Shown: positions 42,298 through 49,656 of the stretch, one piece after another
How the letters are laid out: every line of letters starts with the position of its first letter
Position numbering within the stretch: the stretch's first letter is position 1
Source of the DNA: Shinella zoogloeoides
Lineage (GTDB): Bacteria; Pseudomonadota; Alphaproteobacteria; Rhizobiales; Rhizobiaceae
DNA: 64,000 bases
NCBI RefSeq assembly: GCF_030733845.1
Contig: NZ_CP132311.1
Location: forward strand, 3,229,501-3,293,500
Reading direction: 5' to 3'
Notes under the pieces: generated by a model
The model's database searches: none
Told to the model about the DNA's origin: nothing
What the model saw: only the letters and a program-made list of their open reading frames with translations
Program-made: the position numbers and the translations under genes

Positions 42298-43725
42298 GTG
42301 ACGACACTATCGCCGGCGCAATCCTCGATACTTGCCGTCGCCCTCGTGGGCGGCTCTTTCCATTCGCAGGAACCGCGAGATCTCATAAAATGCCGCGCGC
42401 TGAACGCCAAGGGGTATCTGCGGCGCGACCCACAGGACGGCTGCCGGTGGTATCCGACAGATCTCGCCGCTTCGCTTGGCCTTGTGCCGGCCGAGGAGAG
42501 TGAGGAAAGCCAGTCGCCCGCCGGGTGCGGGCCGCCGGCGCGCCTGCCACACCATCCGTTGGCGGCACTCTTCCCGATGTTCACCGAGGACGAGCTGCAG
42601 CGTCTTGCGGACGACATCGCCACGCGCGGACAGGAAGAGCCTGTCTGGCTGCTCGACGGCCATATTCTCGACGGACGAAACCGAGAGGCGGCCTGTGCGC
42701 TCATCGGCATCGACGCATGGACGAAGGACTACGAGGGCAAGGACCCGCTCGGCTTCGTCCTGTCGCTGAATCTGCACCGGCGGCATCTTTCGGAAAGCCA
42801 GCGGGCAATGGTGGCTGCGAAGGTGGTGGACACATACCAAGGCATGAACCGAAGCACCAGGCACGAAGGCGCCGTCACCGAGCGAGAAGCAGGCCGCCGT
42901 TTGTCTATCTCCGAAAGGGCAGTTCGTGCAGCCGTCAAGATCCGCGAAAGGGGCATCGAGCAGCTATCCGACGCCATCCGCGACGGGCGTATCTCGGTCA
43001 ATGCCGGCGAGGCCATCAGCTTCCTTGAGCGCGAGGCGCAGGAGGAGGTGCTTCGCCTGGAGGAAAAGCAGATCGTCCAGCGTGCTAAGGAGATCCGCGA
43101 GAAACGGGCGAAGCTCCGCCACGCCGTGCGCCTCACCCACATGGCGCATGTGGTCGATCGCGGACAGCCGACGGCCGGGCGTGTCGAGACGAAATACCCG
43201 GTCATCTACGCCGACCCGCCCTGGCAGTTCGGCGTGCGCAGCGAGGTGACGGGACGCGAGAAGAGCGCCGAGAACCATTATCCCACCATGCCGACGGACG
43301 ATATCTGCGCGCTGTTCGACGAGATCGGCGATCCGGCCAAGCGCGACGCCGTGCTCTTCCTGTGGGCGACCAACCCCATGCTGCCGGACGCGTTTCGCGT
43401 CATGGCGGCGTGGGGCTTCTCCTATGTGCACCACTGGATCTGGGACAAGGAAATCGCCGGCACGGGCTACTGGGGCCGCGACCGTCACGAGCTCCTGCTG
43501 ATCGGCAAACGGGGACAGCCCGTCGCGCCGCTGCCCGGCACCCAGCCGGAAACCATCTACCGCGAACGCAAGGGGCGCCACAGCGCCAAACCGGACTGGT
43601 TCGCCGAACAGATCGAACGCCTCTACCCGGACATGCCGCGGCTGGAGCTGTTCTGCCGCGCGCCGCGTCCCGGCTGGCACGCATGGGGTTACGAGGCGGC
43701 GACGCCGGAAAGCGAGACGGCATGA
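42298..43725 (+). CDS. ParB-domain / MT-A70 adenine methyltransferase fusion
   Basis: 475 aa. An N-terminal helical part (1-80) is followed by a ParB-like domain (about 85-185; DDIATRGQEEPVWLLDGHILDGRN, LNLHRRHLSESQRA), an HTH and coiled linker (about 200-290), and an MT-A70 domain with the DPPW motif at 306-309. It likely methylates adenine in phage DNA. GTG 42298 follows GGGAG. Its stop overlaps the C5 methylase start (ATGA). Confidence 0.87.
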   Translation: MTTLSPAQSSILAVALVGGSFHSQEPRDLIKCRALNAKGYLRRDPQDGCRWYPTDLAASLGLVPAEESEESQSPAGCGPPARLPHHPLAALFPMFTEDELQRLADDIATRGQEEPVWLLDGHILDGRNREAACALIGIDAWTKDYEGKDPLGFVLSLNLHRRHLSESQRAMVAAKVVDTYQGMNRSTRHEGAVTEREAGRRLSISERAVRAAVKIRERGIEQLSDAIRDGRISVNAGEAISFLEREAQEEVLRLEEKQIVQRAKEIREKRAKLRHAVRLTHMAHVVDRGQPTAGRVETKYPVIYADPPWQFGVRSEVTGREKSAENHYPTMPTDDICALFDEIGDPAKRDAVLFLWATNPMLPDAFRVMAAWGFSYVHHWIWDKEIAGTGYWGRDRHELLLIGKRGQPVAPLPGTQPETIYRERKGRHSAKPDWFAEQIERLYPDMPRLELFCRAPRPGWHAWGYEAATPESETA

Positions 43726-45827
43726 ACGCCACCCTTCACGACTGCCTTTCTGCCGTTACGGCAACGCCTCGCCCGGGCCGCCCGCTCATCATCGACAGCT
43801 TCGCCGGCGGCGGCGGGGCATCGACCGGCATCGAGATGGCGCTCGGCCGTTCCCCGGATATCGCCATCAACCACAATGCGGCGGCGCTGGCGCTGCACGC
43901 GGCGAACCATCCGGAGACGCTGCACCTTTCGGAAAACATCTACCGCGTCGACCCGCTCGACCATGTCGCCGGCAAGCATGTCGGCCTCGCGCACTTCTCG
44001 CCCGATTGCTGCCATTTCTCGAAGGCCAAGGGCGGCAAGCCGGTCAAGCGCAACATCCGCGATCTCGCGTGGATCATCGTGCTCTGGGCGGAGCGGGCCA
44101 GGCCCGACGTCATCACCATGGAGAACGTCGAGGAATGGAAGGACTGGGGGCCGCTCATGCAGACGGATCGCGGCCTGATGCCCGATCCCGAGCGCCGTGG
44201 CGAGACCTTCAAGGCGTGGCTGAAAGCTATGCGCAAGCTCGGATACAAGGTCGAGTGGCGCGAGCTGCGCGCCTGCGACTATGGCGCGCCAACCATCCGC
44301 AAGCGCCTGTTCCTGATCGCGCGCCGCGACGACAAGCCGATTGTCTGGCCGGAGGCGACACACGGCCAGCCGGACGATCCGGATGTCATTGCCGGGAAGA
44401 AGCTGCCCTGGCGCACGGCGGCCGAATGCATCGACTGGTCGTTGCCGTGCCCGTCGATCTTCGACACGGCCGAGGCGATCATGGTCAAGCACGGATTGCG
44501 GGCCATCCGTCCGCTCGCCGGCGCCACCATGGCCCGCGTTGCGCGCGGCATGAAGCGGTACGTGCTCGATGCCGAGCGGCCGTTCATCGTGCAGACTGGC
44601 TACGGGGAGCGGACGGGCCAAGCGCCGCGCGCGATGGATATCGACGCGCCGCTCGGAACGGTCGTGGCGGGCGGGATCAAGCATGCCGTCGTCGCGCCTT
44701 CAGTCATCCGGTTCAATACGGGCGCGACCGGTCAGGACGCCCGCGAGCCGCTGTCGACGATCACAGCGAACAGCTTCATCAACCGGCCCGGCGGCGCTGC
44801 GCCGCTCGGCGTTGTCGCACCGCATCTTATGACGATGCGCAATGCCGGAAAGCCGTTTAACGGCGCGGACGAGCCGACCCATACGATCACGGCGGGCGGG
44901 GCGGGCCTGACGCTCGTCGCGCCGGTGCTGACCGCCGCGCAGCACGGCGGTTCCGTTCGCAGCGTCGCGGATCCGCATCATACGATTACCGCCAGCGGCA
45001 AGGACCAGAACTCCGTCATCATCCCGACGCTGGTCGGGTGCGGCGGCCGGGCAGGGCAGAGCCGGCCTCGCGGCGGCGGCGAGCCGCTCGCGACGATTAC
45101 CGCGAAAGCGGACGGCTGCGTTGCCGCGGCGTTCCTTGCGCAGCACAACAACGACAGCCGGCGCATCGGTGGCGTCAATCCGGGCCGCGCGGCGGATGAG
45201 CCCATGTCGACGGTAACGCAGGCAGGCAGCCAGCAAGGTGTCGTGTCGGCTTTCGTCTCGCGCCAGTTCGGGACCTCGACCGGGCATCCCATTGACGCGC
45301 CAAATGGCACGATCACCGCGGATGGTGGTGGGAAGTCCGTTCTCGTTGCACCGTTTCTCCACGCCTATTACGGGGTCGATCAGGACACGCCCGCAAGTGA
45401 GCCGATGCATACGCTGACGACGAAGCCGCGCTTCAGCCACGTCGAGGCGGGATGCTCTGCGCCACCCTTCACCGACGATCAGGCCGACCGTGCGCGCGAG
45501 GTCGCGGCGTTCCTGCGCGCGCACGGGTTCTGGGATGAGCGGGAATTCGTGACGATCGTCATCGGCGGCGAGACCTTCGTCATCGTCGATATCGGCATGC
45601 GCATGCTGACGCCGCGCGAGCTCTATAACGCGCAGGGCTTCCCGGCCGACTACGTGATCGACGGTGGCTGGGCAATCGACGAGGTCAGCGGCGAGCCAGT
45701 GTGGACGGCGTTCCCGAAGTCCGTGCAGGTCTCCTGCGTCGGCAACAGCGTCTCGCCGCCCGTCATGGCGGCATTGATCTCGGCGAACTGCCCGGACCTT
45801 GCAGAGTTCAGGGAGGCTGCGGAGTGA
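43722..45827 (+). CDS. C5 cytosine-specific DNA methyltransferase with internal repeat array
   Basis: 701 aa. Motif I FAGGGGAS (27-34), catalytic motif IV as SPDCCHFS (C96, with Asp in place of the usual second Pro), ENV (134-136), motif VIII GAPTIRKRLFLIA, and C-terminal LTPRELYNAQGFP plus VGNSVSPPV. Between about 305 and 575 lie eight degenerate copies of a unit like EPLSTITA followed by VVAPFL, probably the target-recognition insert. Likely protects phage DNA from host restriction. Confidence 0.92.
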   Translation: MNATLHDCLSAVTATPRPGRPLIIDSFAGGGGASTGIEMALGRSPDIAINHNAAALALHAANHPETLHLSENIYRVDPLDHVAGKHVGLAHFSPDCCHFSKAKGGKPVKRNIRDLAWIIVLWAERARPDVITMENVEEWKDWGPLMQTDRGLMPDPERRGETFKAWLKAMRKLGYKVEWRELRACDYGAPTIRKRLFLIARRDDKPIVWPEATHGQPDDPDVIAGKKLPWRTAAECIDWSLPCPSIFDTAEAIMVKHGLRAIRPLAGATMARVARGMKRYVLDAERPFIVQTGYGERTGQAPRAMDIDAPLGTVVAGGIKHAVVAPSVIRFNTGATGQDAREPLSTITANSFINRPGGAAPLGVVAPHLMTMRNAGKPFNGADEPTHTITAGGAGLTLVAPVLTAAQHGGSVRSVADPHHTITASGKDQNSVIIPTLVGCGGRAGQSRPRGGGEPLATITAKADGCVAAAFLAQHNNDSRRIGGVNPGRAADEPMSTVTQAGSQQGVVSAFVSRQFGTSTGHPIDAPNGTITADGGGKSVLVAPFLHAYYGVDQDTPASEPMHTLTTKPRFSHVEAGCSAPPFTDDQADRAREVAAFLRAHGFWDEREFVTIVIGGETFVIVDIGMRMLTPRELYNAQGFPADYVIDGGWAIDEVSGEPVWTAFPKSVQVSCVGNSVSPPVMAALISANCPDLAEFREAAE

Positions 45828-47086
45828 GCGACGCGCGCTTTTCCATCATTCCAGGCTGGATCGTAACCGATCCGCGTCTCAAGGGCCGCGACCTTCAGGT
45901 GCTTTGCCTTCTCGGCCGCCACACGAGCAGTAAGCACGGCTGGTGCCGCCGTTCGCAGGTCAAGATGGCCGAGGAGCTTTCCCTTGCGCGCTCGACCGTG
46001 CAGGCCTCGATCGACCGCCTCGTCGAGATCGGCGGCGTGGAGCGGCGCGTCGTTGTTAGCGAAAGCGGACGGGACAGTGCTCACTGGTATCGCGTGGTCT
46101 ATGACCGCGAGGTTTCGAGCAATGCGATTGCTGCATGGGACGCCGATGACGAGAAGGAATTCGGTCCTATTGACGATGCCGATAGCGGCTCTACCCCCTG
46201 CCGGCATGTCGGCACCCCTGCCGGTATATCGGCACCCCCTGCCGACTCTGGACCGGCACCCCCTGCCGACTCTGGACCGGCACCTATTAACGACTCTACC
46301 TTAACGGCTTCTGATCTTCCGAGAGAGAGAGCGCAAGCGCGCGAAGAAGGGGAAGAGGAAGAAAGTCCCAAGGCGCTTGAGCGCCGTTTTCGGCAGTGGT
46401 GGTCGAAATGGCCAAGCTTCGAGGACGACGACGAGCACCGGACCCGCAATGCCTGGCTCGCCCTCTCTCCGCAGCAGCGACGGGATTGCGAGGAGAAGAC
46501 GCAAATCTGGCTTGAACGGGTGTACGGGAAGAACGGGCTTTCCCGTACCAAGGTCAAAAAGTCCTCGACCTACCTGGCACAGCGCATGTGGGAACGTCTT
46601 CCGGAAACTGTGGTGCAGGCAGCTACGCAGGCGACGGAGCGGTACAAGCTCTTCAGCAAGGAATATCAGGCTCTGTGCCTAGCCATTCTGCTCGGGCCGG
46701 AAAGCCCGCTACCCCGCATGCCGTCAACGTTGGAAGCCATGGTGAAAGCCGGAGGGCCGGTGGCCGACCGGGAGCGCAAGGAGCATCGCCGTCGGCATGC
46801 ATGGCCGAAGGTGAACAGCCTCTACGCCGATCGCCGAGGCGCGCTTGTGCCGGCGGACATAGCCGCATCCGCGGAAGACTTCCGCAGTTATCACGCCGCA
46901 TCGCCTACGGTTGTGGCTTGGCGCGCGGTCTACGACGAAATGGGCTGGCCGTTCCCGCCTGTTGGCTCTGACGGATGGATTTGCTTCCCGAATATGGGCG
47001 GCGACTCGGTGGAAGCGGCATTGGTGGCGCTGGAGAGTTTCAGGGAACGTTTGAGCGAGGTCCGAGGCGATGAACATGCAGCATAA
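45824..47086 (+). CDS. Replication-type helix-turn-helix protein (lambda O-like)
   Basis: 420 aa. Residues about 5-75 form a winged helix (LQVLCLLGRHTSSKHGWCRRSQVKMAEELSLARSTVQASIDRL). A Pro/Ala/Ser spacer with a tandem repeat follows and then a long charged helical region. This layout resembles phage replication initiators, though no initiator motif is certain. GTG 45824 overlaps the methylase stop (GTGA) with GGGAGG upstream. Confidence 0.7.
   Translation: MSDARFSIIPGWIVTDPRLKGRDLQVLCLLGRHTSSKHGWCRRSQVKMAEELSLARSTVQASIDRLVEIGGVERRVVVSESGRDSAHWYRVVYDREVSSNAIAAWDADDEKEFGPIDDADSGSTPCRHVGTPAGISAPPADSGPAPPADSGPAPINDSTLTASDLPRERAQAREEGEEEESPKALERRFRQWWSKWPSFEDDDEHRTRNAWLALSPQQRRDCEEKTQIWLERVYGKNGLSRTKVKKSSTYLAQRMWERLPETVVQAATQATERYKLFSKEYQALCLAILLGPESPLPRMPSTLEAMVKAGGPVADRERKEHRRRHAWPKVNSLYADRRGALVPADIAASAEDFRSYHAASPTVVAWRAVYDEMGWPFPPVGSDGWICFPNMGGDSVEAALVALESFRERLSEVRGDEHAA
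46231..46284 (+). repeat. Tandem 24-bp repeat in the replication-type gene
   Basis: The unit beginning GGCACCCCCTGCCGACTCTG occurs twice exactly (46231-46254, 46255-46278) and a third time in part. Decayed copies precede it (CCCTGCCGGCATGTC, CCCTGCCGGTATATC). It encodes PPADSGPA repeats in the linker. Being 8 codons long, copy-number change stays in frame. Confidence 0.85.
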
Positions 47087-47756
47087 ACGGTCGCAGTTCA
47101 GGTCTGCCGGAGCAATCGAGATTCGGGAGTTCTGCGACTTCAAGCAAGACAAGGCGATCCGGGAACGTCGCATGTTTATCGATCAGCTCTCCATGGCCTC
47201 CAGAGGTACAACAGAGCGAATCGCCTGCGACTATCCCGAGATGAAGCCCGGTTGGTATTGCCTCAGGGTCATGACCGGATGTGAAACGGCTGTGGAAAAC
47301 AGGCTGGAGCGTAGCGATGTGGAGGCGCTCGTTGTCCGGTGCAAACCCTATCGAATCGTGCGCCGTGGCCGGATCAGGAACATCTCGGCAAGACCGGTAA
47401 TCGCTGGATATGTCCTCGTTAGGTGCCTTCCTCTGCCGACCGCTATCGCCGGTTTGTTGGCGGTCGATAGCGTCATCGGCATCGTTGGCGATCCGATGAG
47501 ACCGTTCCGCGTCGCTGACGAAGAGGTATCACGTTTCAAGGACTTCGCCGATGCCGGACGCTACGAACATCGCGAGGCGGTGAAGACAAAGTTCGGCATC
47601 GGGGAAGAGGTGCGGGTATGCGATGGGCCCTTTGCATCGTTCAATGCAATCGTCGCTGCGGTGGATATGGAGAAGTTCAGAGTATCGGTGGAGGTCAACA
47701 TCTTCGGGCGGGAAACACCCGTCGAATTGGATATTGCGCAAATCGAAAAAGTGTGA
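47070..47756 (+). CDS. Phage-encoded NusG paralogue
   Basis: 228 aa. After a 55-residue N-terminal extension comes an NGN domain (GWYCLRVMTG at 61-70, PVIAGYVLVRCL at 109-120, GIVGDPMRPFRVADEEV at 137-153) and a full KOW domain (GEEVRVCDGPFASFNAIV, then IFGRETPVELDIAQIEKV). Near-perfect match to the NusG KOW consensus. NusG binds RNA polymerase; specialised paralogues suppress termination in chosen operons. It is the last early gene, directly before a structured leader, a terminator and the late genes. Confidence 0.92.
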   Translation: MNMQHKRSQFRSAGAIEIREFCDFKQDKAIRERRMFIDQLSMASRGTTERIACDYPEMKPGWYCLRVMTGCETAVENRLERSDVEALVVRCKPYRIVRRGRIRNISARPVIAGYVLVRCLPLPTAIAGLLAVDSVIGIVGDPMRPFRVADEEVSRFKDFADAGRYEHREAVKTKFGIGEEVRVCDGPFASFNAIVAAVDMEKFRVSVEVNIFGRETPVELDIAQIEKV

Positions 47757-47775
47757 GTAAGAATACTCCACGGAA

Positions 47776-47933
47776 GATCCTGGATCCCATGTGTGGGCTT
47801 TAGAGTTGATGGCCAGACCATCAGCGAACGGGCGTAGACCCGGAGCTGCTTACCGGCAGGACCCTCCCCTGACAGCCTCGCTTGAGAGGCATCGATTCAG
47901 GGCCGGTGCTACCGCTATGTCATATGACACCAG
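47776..47933 (+). ncRNA. Structured leader between the NusG paralogue and late genes
   Basis: Consecutive helices can form: GATCC/GGATC, CCCA/TGGG, GATGG (47808)/CCATC (47822), then a nested set ACCGGC (47852-57)/GCCGGT (47902-07), CCTGA/TCAGG and GCCTC/GAGGC. CGGT (47904-07) can instead pair with ACCG (47911-14), and TGTCATATGACA (47918-29) is a perfect palindrome. No coding frame is convincing. A recognition element for antitermination is a reasonable reading. Confidence 0.55.
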
Positions 47934-47956
47934 AGGCGACCAATAGGTCGCCTTTT
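47934..47956 (+). terminator. Intrinsic terminator before the late operon
   Basis: AGGCGACC (47934-41), loop AATA, GGTCGCCT (47946-53), then TTTT. The late gene start at 47959 follows at once, so the hairpin also covers where its ribosome site would be. Late expression needs either readthrough or a separate promoter downstream. Confidence 0.85.
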
Positions 47957-47958
47957 GC

Positions 47959-48747
47959 ATGTCTATTGGTATGGACTTCGCATTCCAGAGCAACATTGCC
48001 GAGTGGACGAAGAACCTGGAGGACATCTACCGTCGCCAGATCCCATTCGCGACCGCGCAGGCGCTGAACGATACGGTTGAAGATCTGCGCGACTATCACC
48101 GTGCTGTTCTCCCGATCGTCTTTGATCGGCCCACACGCTATACGCTCAACAGCCTGCGGGTGCTCAAAGCCAGTACACGCCGTGACCTTGCTGCCGGCAT
48201 CTACTTCAAGGAGAGCAACCGCAAGGGCGGGCACTATCTCCTGCCGCAGGTCGAGGGGGGTGCGAGACCGCATAAACCGTTCGAGCGTTGGCTGATCCAG
48301 CGTGGCATCATGGCATCGAACGAATACGCGGTTCCGGCGTCTGGCCTGAAGCTCAATGCATACGGCAACGTCTCCGCCGGGGTTTTCACCAGCATACTGT
48401 CGCAACTGTTCGCGACGTCCGATGCGCACCAATGGGAAACAGCGCGCTCACGGAAGAGAGCAGGCCCATCCCGCAATCGGTACTTTGTTCCTCAACCGGG
48501 AAGTTCGTTGAGGCGCGGAATCTGGCGACGCAAAGGCAAGAAAGCCATCGAGCCCGTCTTCGTCTTCGTTTCGGCCGTGACCTATCAGGCACGCTACCAG
48601 TTCTACGAGATCAGCGCGGAGCGCGCGCGACAGTGGTTCCCCATGAACTTCGAGCGCCGCCTGCTTGCTGGCATTGAAGACCAGCGATCGTACAGATTGA
48701 GCCAGGGAATGACCGCACCTGCCTCCGGCTGGTCCATGCCCAGGTGA
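47959..48747 (+). CDS. Phage structural or tail-completion type protein (unnamed)
   Basis: 262 aa. QIPFATAQALNDTVEDLRDY at the N-terminus, HYLLPQVEGGARPHKPFERWL in the middle and SAVTYQARYQFYEISAERARQWF near the end recall the lambda gpZ-like minor proteins of siphophages placed before terminase. Start ATG 47959 or 47971; neither has a free ribosome site because of the terminator hairpin. Function inferred. Confidence 0.62.
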   Translation: MSIGMDFAFQSNIAEWTKNLEDIYRRQIPFATAQALNDTVEDLRDYHRAVLPIVFDRPTRYTLNSLRVLKASTRRDLAAGIYFKESNRKGGHYLLPQVEGGARPHKPFERWLIQRGIMASNEYAVPASGLKLNAYGNVSAGVFTSILSQLFATSDAHQWETARSRKRAGPSRNRYFVPQPGSSLRRGIWRRKGKKAIEPVFVFVSAVTYQARYQFYEISAERARQWFPMNFERRLLAGIEDQRSYRLSQGMTAPASGWSMPR

Positions 48748-48999
48748 GAGTAGAATTTTCGTAGAGGCTAACCTCGTGTCCTTCGCCACGAAAATCGGGC
48801 GGACCGGAAAATTGGAAAAGTTATAGGGGCTAACCCTCTGCCCTGCTCGAAAAAACGGGGTCGGACGGCGGCCGGGCCACCCCTCTCGGGTCCTTCCAGC
48901 GGTCGACGGTCCCGCGAGGTGGTTCGAACCCCGATTTGATCCGCTATCTCGCCGCGCGGACGCGTTCCTTTTGCCATTGTTGTTGTTGCCACTAGAGAC
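48748..48999. other. Candidate cos region upstream of the terminase genes
   Basis: 252 non-coding bases. GAGGCTAACCTC (48764-75) and GGGGCTAACCCTC (48826-38) are paired hairpin-like repeats, the first inside ATTTTCGT/ACGAAAAT (48755-62, 48788-95). GGTTCGAACC (48921-30) is a 10-bp palindrome. In lambda, cos lies just before the small terminase gene and has repeated binding sites, so this is the expected place. The nick site is not identified. Confidence 0.5.
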
Positions 49000-49656
49000 A
49001 TGACAGACGACATCAGCCAGATGACCGAAACCCAAATCGAAGCCCTCGTGGAGCGATACCCGCTGCCCGAGGGTGTCGTGGATTGCGTCATGACGCGCGA
49101 AGAGCTTGCCGATGCGGTCGCCGTTTCCCTGCCGACTATTACCGAATGGATCGGGCGGGGAATGCCGGTGCGAGAAATGGGCGGTCAGGGGAAGCCTTAT
49201 CAGCTGGTGCTGTCGCACTGCTGGGCATGGCGTCAGGCCTGGAAGGCACAGGAGGATCTGCGTTCCGATCAGGTCAAGCGCGCACAGGCGGCGATGCGCC
49301 TGGCACTGGTCGGCGGATCGGCCGGCGAAAGTCTGGAGGCGCTTGATCCGAAGACGCGTCGCGAGATTCTCGCCGTCCAGATCGAGCAGGAGCGCTTCCA
49401 GCGCGAACGAAATGAGTTGCTGCGCCGTGCCGATGTTGCCGAAGCGTTCGACACGCTCCTGGGAATGGTGCGCGACACCATGGAAAGCGCTCCGGACCGC
49501 ATCGAGCGGCGAGAGGCGATCCCGGCAAAGGTGACCGACCAGCTCGTCGAGATCTGCGATGATCTGGTCGGCGAACTGCGGCGCCGGATCGAAGACTTCT
49601 GGTCGAAGCGGCCCGTAGCGTCGGCACACCAGGCGAGGGACCTGTTCGATGCATAG
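49000..49656 (+). CDS. Terminase small subunit (Nu1-like)
   Basis: 218 aa. The N-terminal VMTREELADAVAVSLPTITEWIGRGMP (about 30-56) is the winged-helix DNA-recognition domain of Nu1-type subunits, and a long coiled region (AVQIEQERFQRERNELLRRADVAEAF) follows. It recognises the packaging site and partners the large subunit, whose gene overlaps by 8 bp. Confidence 0.85.
   Translation: MTDDISQMTETQIEALVERYPLPEGVVDCVMTREELADAVAVSLPTITEWIGRGMPVREMGGQGKPYQLVLSHCWAWRQAWKAQEDLRSDQVKRAQAAMRLALVGGSAGESLEALDPKTRREILAVQIEQERFQRERNELLRRADVAEAFDTLLGMVRDTMESAPDRIERREAIPAKVTDQLVEICDDLVGELRRRIEDFWSKRPVASAHQARDLFDA

Noticed and set aside
48900..48980. Possible tRNA with a GGTTCGAACC T-arm
   Set aside because: No acceptor stem, D arm or anticodon stem could be matched around it; the palindrome alone explains the resemblance.
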